A DNA stretch of 64,000 nt from Pseudomonas sp. GV085 (GCF_003050925.1 NZ_QAOV01000002.1:124001-188000), one strand, 5' to 3'; positions 1 through 9,089 are shown, counted from the first letter of the stretch. Numbers and translations are program-made. Notes: generated from the sequence alone by a model not told the origin.

Positions 1-648
1 AGTCAGAAAGGAGCGTTAGCGCTTCAAGCGGATGAGTTGCAGATCTGTCAGACAAGCCTGCAAGCCGAGCTCACTCGCAATGCTCGCCTGAGCCAAAGCT
101 GTGCTGACCAGGAGGTACGGGTGCATGAGAAAGACGAGCAGATTCGCTCCCTGGAAGAAAAGCACTCGCATGCTCGTGACGCACTTGAGCACTACCGAGC
201 GGCCGTAAAGGATCAGCGCGACCAAGAGCAACGTCGTCACGAAGGGCAGGTGCAGCAAGTTCAGGTTGAGCTGCGACAGCTGCAGCAAACGTTGATGCTC
301 AAGCAGGACGAACTGACTCGACTCAATAGAGATAACGAGCGCTTATTAAGTGAGGCGCGACAGCAGGCCAAGGCGGCGGCGACGCATGAAGACGCGGCGC
401 TTCGTTTGAGCGGTGAGATTGCTGCCATGAAGACAGCAGTTGCCAAGGCAGACGGGGCAAAAGAAATGCTCCAGGAACAGCTAGGCATATCGCGTGCCGA
501 ATCCAAGCAGCTAGAGGAGGGTTTGGCGCAGGCTAGCTGGCAACTGGCGGAAGCCACGAGGTTGTTGGAGCAATATTCCGTGGAGCTCACTCAGCTTCGA
601 CACACCACGAATCATCCTGAACCTGACAACGAAAGCATCGCAAAATAA
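1..648 (+). CDS. C-terminal part of a KfrA-like coiled-coil protein (5' end outside window)
   Basis: The frame is open from base 1, so the true start lies upstream. About 215 residues are visible and almost all are charged heptad-type sequence rich in Q, E, R and K, which predicts one long coiled coil. This matches the C-terminal half of KfrA-like DNA-binding proteins, which carry an N-terminal helical DNA-binding domain and occur on plasmids and integrative islands. The DNA-binding part is not visible, so the family call is inference from the coiled coil and its island setting. A possible small gene follows after 18 nt. Confidence 0.6.
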   Translation, partial: SQKGALALQADELQICQTSLQAELTRNARLSQSCADQEVRVHEKDEQIRSLEEKHSHARDALEHYRAAVKDQRDQEQRRHEGQVQQVQVELRQLQQTLMLKQDELTRLNRDNERLLSEARQQAKAAATHEDAALRLSGEIAAMKTAVAKADGAKEMLQEQLGISRAESKQLEEGLAQASWQLAEATRLLEQYSVELTQLRHTTNHPEPDNESIAK

Positions 649-666
649 GACCAAGGGGGAGTTCGA

Positions 667-855
667 TTGAGCAAATTTGACGTGGCGTGCAGCGGTTCCG
701 TTGGAAACACTCTTGACCTCAAGTACGCGCATGAGCGCCTAAGTCGGATGGTTTTTTCGAACGATTGTTCGGGCCTACTGAAGCGTATTGGTCGAGTCGC
801 GTCACGCGTGAAGAAAGTGACGCCCGAAATGAGCAGAGAGGGCCTTGGTGCGTAG
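667..855 (+). CDS. possible small hypothetical protein (62 aa)
   Basis: A TTG start is preceded by a purine-rich AGGGGGA ribosome-binding-site-like sequence at good spacing, 18 nt after the coiled-coil gene. The product is basic (RIGRVASRVKKV near the C terminus) and has no recognisable domain. It could be the second gene of the same transcript or a chance frame. Similarity to nothing I know keeps confidence low. Confidence 0.25.
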   Translation: MSKFDVACSGSVGNTLDLKYAHERLSRMVFSNDCSGLLKRIGRVASRVKKVTPEMSREGLGA

Positions 856-1404
856 AGGGGCTATATTTTAGTGGATGTTTTGACCTACGTCCTTTGAGAG
901 GGGGGGCCGCCTAGATAACGGGGCGCTTTAATCCCTACTAAGGAGTTTTTATGCAGTGAAAGAAGGTTGCATGCTCGTTCCCGCCCTTATCGGCTCGTCA
1001 TCAGTATGACGTTCCAGATCTTGCAAAGCTGGATGTTCAATCTGATTGGGTGGAATTACAACTTCTGGTATGCGCTGTACCGCTTTACCTTTCCATTCGT
1101 GATCAAATATCTCTCATTCGCACTCAGCAAAGTACAGAGGGTGCCCCAGCCTCAGATCTCAAGCAAATCCAGAGCATCCGTTAGTACACCTGGCCGTCAG
1201 AATTTGTGCGTGTGCTGTGACGATCATTTGCGCGCGACTTTAAATAAGGGTCTGCTGCCCCCGTTTTGTTGGCGTTGCTTATATTCTTCTAGGCTCGATT
1301 GGAAAAGAAAAGTTAGTCGACGCAGCCACCAATGGAATCCCGATCACCTCACGACTGCGCAATTGCATGGACGTTTTCTGCCTGTCGCGACCGGCTGAAA
1401 ACGA
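856..1404. other. intergenic stretch without a convincing gene
   Basis: This stretch holds a good Shine-Dalgarno followed by an immediately closed frame (taaggagtttttATG CAG TGA near 940-958). The same 14-nt leader aaggagtttttatg precedes the gene starting at 2685 on the other strand. A 143-codon frame (967-1398) has poor composition and runs into repeat-flank sequence. I take the region as degenerate island DNA. Confidence 0.4.
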
Positions 1405-1586
1405 CCGATTCTGTTGAAAAAGTCGGCCATGGTTTGCGCATCAGAAAAGTACGCGTCCGAGATTGAAATTTTTACATTTGGCAGAGGCATCCGGACTCGG
1501 ATTTCACGTAGCAGCGTGCAAAAAAGGCGTTTTAACCAGTCAATGATCAGGCAGTTTGGGCAGAGCGACTTTTTCAACAGAATCGA
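1405..1586. repeat. MITE-like repeat, copy 1 (~182 bp, terminal inverted repeats)
   Basis: The left end reads ccgattctgttgaaaaagtc and the right end is its near-perfect inverse complement (gactttttcaacagaatcg). The interior carries the family signature of an agaaaagtacgcgtc(c)gag block followed by gattgaaat. Three more copies lie at 1849, 2851 and 8693, all close to 182 bp. No coding capacity is apparent, so it would be moved, if at all, by a transposase encoded elsewhere. The DNA just outside the left end (ctgtcgcgaccggctgaaaa) is also partly shared with flanks of other copies. Confidence 0.75.
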
Positions 1587-1604
1587 CCCATAGCAGACAT
1601 CAGT

Positions 1605-1790
1605 TTACGGGCCACGGTTATAGATGGGCCAGGCTATGAAAGCCGCGAACAGAGAGAGGAGTATCAAGCCGCCGACGGCAACTGCCCACCCCCATGCAAA
1701 ACCACTTTCTCCTTTGAAACGACCGCCACTCAGCAAGCCCAGCACGTAAACGCCAATGCGATGAGCTACTACATCTAAGATGAAGTCCAT
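1605..1790 (-). CDS. small membrane protein (61 aa)
   Basis: The start ATG at 1790 gives a product beginning MDFILDVVAHRIGVYVLGLL. It has an amphipathic N-terminal segment, a GGRFKGE turn and one clear transmembrane helix (WAVAVGGLILLSLFAAFIAW, about residues 38-57), ending in a short polar tail. A purine-rich AAGGAGACATGAGG leader precedes the ATG. The frame can be extended upstream only by reading through MITE copy 2, so I prefer the short start. Small proteins of this layout (MDF...LSGGRFKGE plus one TM helix) are common in Pseudomonas and of unknown function. Confidence 0.6.
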   Translation of the reverse strand: MDFILDVVAHRIGVYVLGLLSGGRFKGESGFAWGWAVAVGGLILLSLFAAFIAWPIYNRGP

Positions 1791-1848
1791 TTGATCCTCA
1801 TGTCTCCTTGTCGGATTTCCTATGCACATCCGGATGACCGCTTCTGGG

Positions 1849-2031
1849 CCGATTGAGTTGAAAAAGACGTTTTTCTGAAATGGCCAGCAGAGCGATCGGT
1901 GAATACACCATTTTGGGACGCTGCCACGTGAAATCTGAGTCCGGCAGCCACTCTCGGAAGTAATGATTTCAATCTCAGACGCGTGCTTTACTGCTGCGGA
2001 AACCATGGCCGACTTTTTCAACAGAATCGGG
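1849..2031. repeat. MITE-like repeat, copy 2 (inverted relative to copy 1)
   Basis: The ends are ccgattgagttgaaaaagacg and cgactttttcaacagaatcgg. The first end has diverged at a few positions. The interior contains gtgaaatctgagtc and gatttcaatctcagacgcgtgctttactgc, which read as the inverse complement of copy 1. It sits directly upstream of the small membrane protein gene and may have replaced or moved its original promoter. Confidence 0.75.
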
Positions 2032-2139
2032 CCGTTAGCAGCCATTTACCAACAGCTGCTTTCGACCCGAAGCGGGCTTGTGCTGAGGCGATTCGGTTGT
2101 GAGAGAATTCTAGAGGCTGCGGACAGGCCGTAGGTGGCC

Positions 2140-2685
2140 TCAAGCTACTGGGAAAACGGCCAATTGAAGTTCAGCCCGTTCTTTTGTGTGGGCCTCAAGG
2201 GAGGTGTCTGCCTTTATGGCGTCGGTGAATCGCTCCATAGCTGCCACCCACTGTTCCAACAGTTCGATGCACTGAACTATGACCACGTCGTCTGGTGTGA
2301 GACCTAATTTTGGTAGCTTTGCGTGGACCTCGGCCAGTATCTCTCCCTGTGGCCTACGAGGTCCGACAGAATAAAAGATTTGCTTCGCTTTTCCGTCGCG
2401 AAACAGTTTTGACTCTGAGGAGCCAGTATGGAGAAATCCGCATCTCGCTGCGTAAAGGTCAATTGCGTCAAGAGAGATTGAGCCTGCTGATAGAAGGTAA
2501 TCGTCGACCCAACGTGTGAAGTCACTACGGGTGTGGTCGATATTTGCGCTGCTAAGCCAAGCCATTTTATCAATTGAACTGAACACCAGGGCCAGCGCGT
2601 GCGTGTCACAGCCGCTCTGAGTCAGGACTGTTACGGCACGCATGTCGGATTCGATGGTGTTCCAAACTGCGGAAGGGATAGGCAT
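2140..2685 (-). CDS. hypothetical protein with HEPN-like RX4H motif (181 aa)
   Basis: The ATG at 2685 is preceded by an excellent AAGGAG at 7 nt spacing. The product is mostly predicted helical. Near residues 83-92 it carries YAARCGFLHT, an R-X4-H arrangement inside a helix, as in HEPN-superfamily nucleases and HEPN-like non-catalytic proteins. I do not recognise the full-length family. It stands alone between two MITE copies in an island with other conflict genes, so a role as an RNase effector or toxin is possible but inferred only from the motif. The alternative is an ordinary helical protein with a chance motif. Confidence 0.55.
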   Translation of the reverse strand: MPIPSAVWNTIESDMRAVTVLTQSGCDTHALALVFSSIDKMAWLSSANIDHTRSDFTRWVDDYLLSAGSISLDAIDLYAARCGFLHTGSSESKLFRDGKAKQIFYSVGPRRPQGEILAEVHAKLPKLGLTPDDVVIVQCIELLEQWVAAMERFTDAIKADTSLEAHTKERAELQLAVFPVA

Positions 2686-2850
2686 AAAAACTCCTTAAAA
2701 AATTGTTTTGCGTCTCCACGGTTCGCCGAAAGAGCTTGGAAAACTCGGATGCGCTGCTATCCACTCTGACGGCGTTGCGAAGATACAGCCGTGCGGGCTG
2801 GCATCCATATCGGATTTCACCATGGCTAACCGCCTAGCGTCCGCTGTCGG

Positions 2851-3032
2851 CCGATTCTGTAGAAAAATTCGCCCCGGCATGGCTACCCGCACGTTGACTA
2901 ATGGAAACGCCATTTTTGCACGCTGCTATGTTAAATCTGCGTAATGAGTCTTCTGCGCAAAGCATAGATTTCAAGCTCAGACGCGTACTTTTCTGCAGGG
3001 GAAAGCGACCTCGACTTTTTCAACACAATCGG
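2851..3032. repeat. MITE-like repeat, copy 3
   Basis: The left end is ccgattctgtagaaaaattc and the right end gactttttcaacacaatcgg. The interior has atttcaagctcagacgcgta and cttttctgcagggg, in line with copies 2 and 4. The outer flank ggccgctttcagccggtcg is the inverse complement of the left flank of copy 1 (cgaccggctgaaaacg), so the repeated unit is longer than the inverted-repeat core. Confidence 0.75.
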
Positions 3033-3192
3033 CCGCTTTCAGCCGGTCGTGGATGGAAGAAACCGACCCAGAGATACCGTTTATAGAGAGTGGCTCACGG
3101 TCAGGAGCGGTTGATCGAGCTATTAAACTGGACCAGACTCCCTTTCACTTAGCAGGTATGCAAAAATCTTCCGAAATATGACAGGGAAGCTT

Positions 3193-5166
3193 ATGAATAA
3201 CGTCTTCAAGGGCAGTGCTTCCATCGGCAATTCCGGTATCAAGAAGCACTTCAAAACGGCGGAGCCTTGGCAACCTCTATTCGAGCTGGCCTGGAATGGC
3301 TTCGATGCTGCCGCAAGCTCCGTATCCATTACTGTGTTCGAGAACGAAATCCACGGCGTGGAGCGTGTCATTGTGCTGGACGACGGTGACGGCATAGAGT
3401 TCGACACGTTGAACGACACGTTCGGAAGCTTCAATGACTCTGCGAAGAAGATCAACCTCGCGATGAAGGGAGAGCACGGTCGCGGGCGTCTTGCGTTTCA
3501 TCTGCTTTGTCGCAACGCATCATGGTTCACTAGGTTCAGCAACGTCGATGCAGTAATAGACGTCGTCGAGCCGACCATCAAAGATTTTGAGGGGCGACTT
3601 CTAGAGAGGTCTGAGCAGAGGCTGGAGCTGCTGACCCAAGGAAAGGGCACTCTGGTGGAACTGACGCATTTTACGGGCGTTCTCCCTGAGTCGGATGATC
3701 TTCGCGAGATATTTTCCGTCGAGTTCGGTTGGTACCTTGCTGTGCATCCAGAAAAGCAGGTAGTACTGAACGGAGTGCCCGTTCTGGTTCCGAAACACGA
3801 AGTGGTTCAGAAAGAAATTGTGGTCGAGGATACTGTCTTTCAGGTCCGGGTGTTTCGCTGGGAGCAACGGCCTACCTCGGAGAGGTCATACCTATACTTG
3901 CTCAACTCCAGTGGGGCTCCTGTCTATAAAGTACTGAGCTCGCTCAATCAGAAGCCGAACTTCTTCACCAGCATATGCGTGATATCCGCATGGGCTGACA
4001 CCTTCTCGAAAGAGCAAGATCTGCTCACTCCTGAGGCGCACACACCAGCTTCGCCAACTTGGAAGAAGTTCAAGTTACAGTTGGACCGTTTGAGTCAGTC
4101 CGTGTATGGCGATTTCTTGCGCGTGCGAGCCGAGGAGGTGGTACAGAGTTACGAAGATGAAGGCTACTTCCCGAGCTACGCGGGAATGGATGATACGGAG
4201 AAAGAATGGCGGCACCAGTACACCCGCGAGTTGGTGCGGAACATTTACATCGCTGAACCGCGGGTCTTCCACAAAACAAACAAGAAGCAGGCGAAACTGA
4301 TCATTCGTCTTCTAGATAGGCTCGCCATCTCAAACGAGAACGACGCCCTGTTCGAGGTGCTTGAAGGAGCACTCGACCTTGATGAGAAGTCGATGCAAGA
4401 CCTAGCGAAGCAACTGCATCGCACCTCGCTCGAAAATATTATTTCGAGCATCGAGGTGCTGCAACGACGAGCTACCGCGGTACAGCAGCTGCGATATGTG
4501 ATGAACGAACACTATCGCGAGGTTCTCGAAACGCCGGACTTGCAAAAGGTCATCGAGGCCAACACATGGCTGTTCGGGCCACGCTACGAGACCATAGGCG
4601 CGGAGGAGGACACCTTCGCCAAGATCGTTCGCCGCATGCGGGATGAAGTCATGAGACGGTCGCCACTGAGTGTGGACGACGTAGATGAAGAGGCCGATTT
4701 TCCCGGTGCGCAACGGCAAGTAGACCTCTTTATGGCTCGAAAATTTCCAGCCTTTGATTCGCTGGGGAATCGGGTCTACAAATGCATTGTGGTGGAGATA
4801 AAACGGCCTGCGATATCTCTTAACAAGAAGCACCTTCGGCAGCTTGAGGATTACGCGGAAATCATCGCAAGCGAGCCACAGTTTAAGTCGGAGAAGATGC
4901 ACTTTGAGCTCATCCTCCTTGGACGTCAGATTTCTTCTGCGGATTCCATCATCACCAGCCGGTTGAACGCTCATGTCTTGCGAAACGATCCTGGCCTCGT
5001 AACGGATGACCCGCGCATGAAGCTATATGTCATGAACTGGTACACGCTGCTTGATGGCTTCGAGTTGACGCACGGCTTCATGCTCGACAACCTCAAGCTA
5101 AAGCGAGACGACTACACCGACGCGACCAAGGAGAGGTTGATTGCAGAGTTGCAGGTCGAACACTAA
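3193..5166 (+). CDS. GHKL ATPase fused to Shedu-like (DUF4263) nuclease domain
   Basis: The N terminus is a Hsp90/MutL-type GHKL ATPase: N-box ELAWNGFDAA (about residues 30-40), G1 box LDDGDGI (about 63) and G2 region GEHGRGR (about 93). The middle is helical. The C-terminal third has NTWLFGPRYE followed by RQVDLF and VVEIKRP, a PD-(D/E)XK-like core of the kind found in DUF4263/Shedu (SduA) proteins. The layout suggests an ATP-gated nuclease, plausibly anti-phage, which is inference. I use the ATG at 3193 because AGGGAAGC lies just before it. An upstream in-frame ATG at 3178 has no ribosome site and would give 662 residues. No partner gene is adjacent. Confidence 0.75.
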   Translation: MNNVFKGSASIGNSGIKKHFKTAEPWQPLFELAWNGFDAAASSVSITVFENEIHGVERVIVLDDGDGIEFDTLNDTFGSFNDSAKKINLAMKGEHGRGRLAFHLLCRNASWFTRFSNVDAVIDVVEPTIKDFEGRLLERSEQRLELLTQGKGTLVELTHFTGVLPESDDLREIFSVEFGWYLAVHPEKQVVLNGVPVLVPKHEVVQKEIVVEDTVFQVRVFRWEQRPTSERSYLYLLNSSGAPVYKVLSSLNQKPNFFTSICVISAWADTFSKEQDLLTPEAHTPASPTWKKFKLQLDRLSQSVYGDFLRVRAEEVVQSYEDEGYFPSYAGMDDTEKEWRHQYTRELVRNIYIAEPRVFHKTNKKQAKLIIRLLDRLAISNENDALFEVLEGALDLDEKSMQDLAKQLHRTSLENIISSIEVLQRRATAVQQLRYVMNEHYREVLETPDLQKVIEANTWLFGPRYETIGAEEDTFAKIVRRMRDEVMRRSPLSVDDVDEEADFPGAQRQVDLFMARKFPAFDSLGNRVYKCIVVEIKRPAISLNKKHLRQLEDYAEIIASEPQFKSEKMHFELILLGRQISSADSIITSRLNAHVLRNDPGLVTDDPRMKLYVMNWYTLLDGFELTHGFMLDNLKLKRDDYTDATKERLIAELQVEH

Positions 5167-5202
5167 AACAAGGAACGCTACCCCCCCCCGAATGAGCCGC
5201 GC

Positions 5203-5238
5203 GAGATGGCCGAGGAGATGAGAATTTCGTCGGCCATC
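5203..5238. repeat. inverted repeat (9-bp perfect arms)
   Basis: GATGGCCGA and its complement TCGGCCATC flank a 16-nt loop just downstream of the GHKL/Shedu gene. It lacks a T-run, so it is not a classical terminator. It may slow or end transcription or stabilise the mRNA 3' end. Poly-C tracts lie on either side. Confidence 0.35.
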
Positions 5239-5410
5239 TTCAAGCGCGGGAGGAGACTACCCCCCCTGAGCACCACCGATTTCAAAGGCCCGGATCGCTT
5301 TCGCAGCAAAGCTGGCCCCGGCATGCAAAAGCTAAACGACAGCAACGGCTCGGTCGGTGACAGTCGCGGATCGCGCCAATAGCTGCCGTTCGTGAACGTC
5401 AGCAATCGAC

Positions 5411-6641
5411 TGTGGATTCAACCGGTCGATGCAACAGATTGGCTAAATCGTTCTGCCGGTGTTTCGTAGTCTAGTGTTTTCCGAGGGCGGCTACTTAGCT
5501 GCCTTGCGACTTCATTGAGCGTGGCTTGCGAGTGATCCGCAAGGTCGGTTCCTTTCGGGAAGTACTGCCTTAACAACCCGTTGGTGTTCTCATTCGATCC
5601 CCGTTGCCAAGGACGATGAGGATCGCAGAAGTAGACCTTGATGTCGGTAGCTACCGTAAAGCGCTTATGGTCAGCCATCTCTTTGCCGCGATCCCACGTC
5701 AGCGATTTGTAGAGTTCTTGGGGTAAGTTGCGGGCGTTTTCGATCAGGGCGCTGATGACCGTCTCGCTATCCTTACCGTCCAATTTCACCAGCATTACGT
5801 AGCGGGTATGACGCTCAACAAGAGTGGCAATTTGGCTGTTCCTGCTACCGCACAGCAGGTCGCCTTCCCAGTGACCTGGAACCGCCCGATCCTTAGCCGC
5901 GGCTGGGCGTTCGCGGATCGATACCGCGCCAGTGATTCGACCGTGATTTTCTTTCTTCTGCGTGTGATGGCGCGAGCGACGCATGGCCCGCGTGCGCCGT
6001 AAATGCTCAAGCAACTCCTTCTTCAGAGCCCCGCGAGTCTGTATGAAGAGCGTGCGATAGATTGTCTCGTGTGACACCTGATAGCTCGTATCGTCCGGGT
6101 AGGTACGCTTCAACCAACCGGCAATTTGTTCCGATGACCACTGCAATTGAAGCTTGTCTGCAACAATTTGCGCCACCGTTCGGTTCTCAACAAGTTTGCA
6201 AACCTTAGGGTCGATGCGCGCGATCCCAGGCAGCCTGATCAGCTTGATTAGCCCGGTAGCATCCTTGGCCACCGTTGCGTCTGATCTCACGACTGATCGT
6301 AGAGGCTGCTCGCCCTAGCAGCGCGGCCATGGAACGGATCGAGTCGCCTGCCACCACTGCACGCGAAATCTCTTCGCGCTCAGCCATCGTCAGCGCCAAT
6401 CTGGACCTGCGGCGTACAGCGGGTCTGATACCGCCTGTTTCCGCCAAGATGCGCTGTATCGATGAATGGTTTCGATCAAATAGTTGGGCTATGTGCTGGA
6501 GAGAGTCGCCTTTCTGCCAGTGATCCCACATCAGTTTTTTCTGGCTTTCGGTGTAATAGATCCGAGGTCTCTGCTTCATCTGCAACACTCCTTCTGCTTA
6601 CACAGAATTTAGTTGTGTTGCATCGACCGGTTGAATCCACA
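5411..6641. mobile_element. IS30-family insertion sequence (~1.23 kb)
   Basis: Perfect 26-bp terminal inverted repeats bound the element: the left begins tgtggattcaaccggtcgat and the right is its exact inverse complement ending at 6641. It encodes one IS30-type DDE transposase on the minus strand, split by a frameshift. Outside the ends only a short ac/ac could be a target duplication. The insertion lies in repetitive sequence: both flanks resemble the tagctgccggtcg-type intergenic repeat also seen near the MITE copies. Confidence 0.85.
5418..6588 (-). pseudogene. IS30 transposase, two frames joined at a CCC-TAA site
   Basis: The N-terminal frame (start 6588, stop TAA at 6205-6207) carries the IS30 helix-turn-helix repeats (HIAQLFDRNHSSIQRIL; RSMAALLGRAASTISREIRR). 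The C-terminal frame carries the DDE catalytic core: first D in GHWEGDL, second D in TWDRGKE, E in NENTNG. The frames join where CGA CCC TAA AGG-type sequence would read through after a +1 shift (CCC to CCT, then AAG). IS30 transposases are normally one continuous frame of about 330-390 residues. So this is either a disabling 1-nt insertion or a +1 slippage site. I treat it as probably inactive. Confidence 0.8.
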
Positions 6642-7161
6642 ACCCATAGCTGCCGGTCGGCACTGGCAGAAGTGGGTCGAGAGCTGATACTTCCTGTTGT
6701 CTCTCGACGCCAACTGGCGCCGACTCAGATCCAGACGGCGTCCAAAGCATTTGTCTCGCCACCTTCATGGCTAGTTTCTACCAAAACCTTGTTCATAAAG
6801 CTTCAGTTCGTCAGGTCTTGCCCTTCGAACCGAGATAACTCTTTGAGTCATCAACCCAATTTCCCCCCCGGAGGGTGGATACCAACAACCATACTTTTTC
6901 ATCAAATTTAAAAAGATGTTGATCTCGGAGAGGATCGGTATTTGCAAGCGTTCGCTGAATTCCCTTTGCCTCATAATCCAATGAATCGAGTGACTCCCAA
7001 CTTTTCGCAACTTATCGCAAAGAATGTTTATCTGAGTCCAATGCCGAAACGGCATCAGCAAATGAAATCCCATGTTTTTCCATATTCTTTATATTCTTAT
7101 TATCGTCCCACTCCCAACGGGATGACATAGGTAAGTGAGCGCTGGGCTTTCACCGGCAGAC
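6642..7161. other. intergenic stretch, no convincing gene
   Basis: The first ~60 bp (tagctgccggtcggcactggcag...gtgggtcg) belong to the dispersed Pseudomonas-type intergenic repeat also seen left of the IS. The remainder holds only short frames of poor composition on both strands. No tRNA, strong promoter or further inverted-repeat element was seen. Confidence 0.4.
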
Positions 7162-8172
7162 TTATCCGTCATTTTTTTGATCCTTCATTATCTTTTTCGC
7201 AACCCACGCGGCAGGCGAAACCAACAATGCGTAACAAAGCTTACGCATAATGGGTCTATCCCGGATCACGCTTGCAGCCACGGGCCCGTAAACGTAGTAC
7301 CAAGCTATGAACGACTTGCCGCCAGGTTTATCCACCAGCCACCGATCTCGGAACTCCCGCATAAACGCGACGGTCGGGTGGTGTTCATCTCCCATGGTCG
7401 CAGTGACCACAAAGCACGCATCAGCTTTCTTCGCCTGAGCTACGGGAGTTACGTACGCGGGATCCAGCGCTTTTAAGGCGCCCCCCGCAAACTCAAGCTT
7501 CTGCCGAACAAGACGTTCGTAGTCCGGGCTCAGGAACCAAACCTTGGGAAGGTTTTTGTCGAACTGATCTCGATAACTGATCCCTTCGATATTGTCCTTG
7601 CAGAGGTGGACAATATTCTCCAACGTGATTTTGTCCAAAGGATCCCAAGCCAAGGCTCGCTCCAATGTCGTCAGCATTTCGGCTACCTGGGCCAGGTAAT
7701 CAGTCCAGATATTGGGCAACGCCACGAACTCGATCAGGTGCTTGCGGGCCATGCCATACACAGTTACCACAAGCAGGTTTACTTCGTGCAGACACTCTCT
7801 GCACTGGGCTTCTTTTTGAGCGGCCGGTGCTGTGGCTATCGCGTGGCCGAACGCGACAAGCATCTCACTGAAACGAATGTGGCCAATGGTAGACAACCAG
7901 CCGGCAGCCTTTCCTTTGCCTACCCACGCCTCGGAAATTGTTGGATCAATTTCCAAAACACGATTGAAGTAAATTTCTGCCTCTGCTTGATTGCCGGCAG
8001 TAGATGCGGTACGAGCCATGCCGAGTAGATTGACAACGTTCGGCCCTGTGGTAAGAGAAATTTGCGCTATGGAGATTTTCTCACCGCAGTACATGCAGAG
8101 TGAAACCTTGGCGTCATCGGGTACCTGGATGTCTTTCAGGCACGAGGGGCATTGCGCTGGATGGAAACCCAT
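7162..8172 (-). CDS. zinc-ribbon / TPR / CFI-box-CTERM protein (336 aa)
   Basis: The N terminus has a four-cysteine zinc ribbon (C8, C11, C26, C29). A TPR-like helical region follows (about 45-90: AEAEIYFNRVLEIDPTISEAWVGKG). The end carries ACFVVTATMGD...FMREFRDRWL...YYVYGPVAASVI, the pattern of the CFI-box C-terminal domain found in many bacterial proteins of unknown function. The final helices are hydrophobic and may touch the membrane. The role is unknown. It stands alone, separated by repeats from its neighbours. The start is ATG 8172 with an AAGG about 11 nt upstream, a modest ribosome site. Confidence 0.65.
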   Translation of the reverse strand: MGFHPAQCPSCLKDIQVPDDAKVSLCMYCGEKISIAQISLTTGPNVVNLLGMARTASTAGNQAEAEIYFNRVLEIDPTISEAWVGKGKAAGWLSTIGHIRFSEMLVAFGHAIATAPAAQKEAQCRECLHEVNLLVVTVYGMARKHLIEFVALPNIWTDYLAQVAEMLTTLERALAWDPLDKITLENIVHLCKDNIEGISYRDQFDKNLPKVWFLSPDYERLVRQKLEFAGGALKALDPAYVTPVAQAKKADACFVVTATMGDEHHPTVAFMREFRDRWLVDKPGGKSFIAWYYVYGPVAASVIRDRPIMRKLCYALLVSPAAWVAKKIMKDQKNDG

Positions 8173-8692
8173 TTACGTCGAACCTTCACTGGTTGATGAG
8201 CTATCTTCTAAGGCCCAGCAGACATCTCACGGAAGGCACTGTAATCAGATGCTGTTCAGACAGCATTCCAATCCTGGCGTCGCTTCCTGCGTCTACTTGG
8301 CAATCCTTTAAACGTTCCCGCTGCATTTTACGACTGACTTAAACGGGTTGCCATAGGTCCGGCACCGTATGCGGATCGGATCTATTCGGATTGAAAGGCT
8401 TTGCAAGAGATGGGAGAGCCACAGGTATAACCAGGCGGTCAGGACGCTTCGGGATTCACCGCTGCGCCTATCGCGCTCAGCTTTGAAACTGAATGACCGA
8501 TGATGGTCGTGGTCAGACCTCAGCTGTTTTATACCAACTGTATCTGCCTAGCTATATTTATAGTACGCAGGATATATATTTGGATATTTCCCCCGTTCTC
8601 CTGCTTTACATCGGCAGAACCGACCCATTTTCCTCGCTATAACAGGGCGGCCCATGGCCGACATCGACTAAAATTCGACCGGCTGCAATGGG
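8173..8692. other. intergenic stretch before MITE copy 4
   Basis: No frame here has convincing composition or a ribosome site. It contains an AT-rich patch near 8520-8600 and, from about 8610, sequence (cggcagaaccgaccca...cgaccggctgcaatggg) belonging to the outer part of the repeat unit. Confidence 0.4.
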
Positions 8693-8874
8693 CCGATTCT
8701 GTTGAAAAAGGCGGTTTTTTCAGAATGCCGTAGGATGGATCGGTGAAAGCGCCTCTTCGGCACGATTCTACGTGAAATCTTAGCCTGAAAGGCTCTGCGG
8801 ACATTCAGGATTTCAATCTCCGACGCGTTCTTTTCTGCTTTAGAAAATACGGCCAACTTTTTCAACAGAATCGG
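8693..8874. repeat. MITE-like repeat, copy 4
   Basis: The ends are ccgattctgttgaaaaagg and aactttttcaacagaatcgg. The interior block cacgattctacgtgaaatct and the gatttcaatctccgacgcgt segment align with copy 2 in the same orientation. The right flank ggccgatttctacctgtcgccacc is the inverse of the left flank of copy 1. It is the best-preserved copy outside the first 3 kb. Confidence 0.75.
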
Positions 8875-9089
8875 CCGATTTCTACCTGTCGCCACCGTCA
8901 GTAATGTGGCTTGGGCTGGCGAGCAATTAACATTGAGAGCGGTATGGAGTGAGGATGTTAAATCCAGTCCGGGATACGACTACCGCCCCCTAATCTTTAA
9001 GGCTTCATTCGACACGACCCTGTTGGGTGCTCCGCGGTAACCGAATGCGGTTTAATGCCCAGGCGGGTGAGCCAAAGGGAAGTACCCAC

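Noticed and set aside
967..1398. 143-codon frame on the plus strand
   Set aside because: No ribosome site, poor composition, and its end runs into MITE flank sequence.
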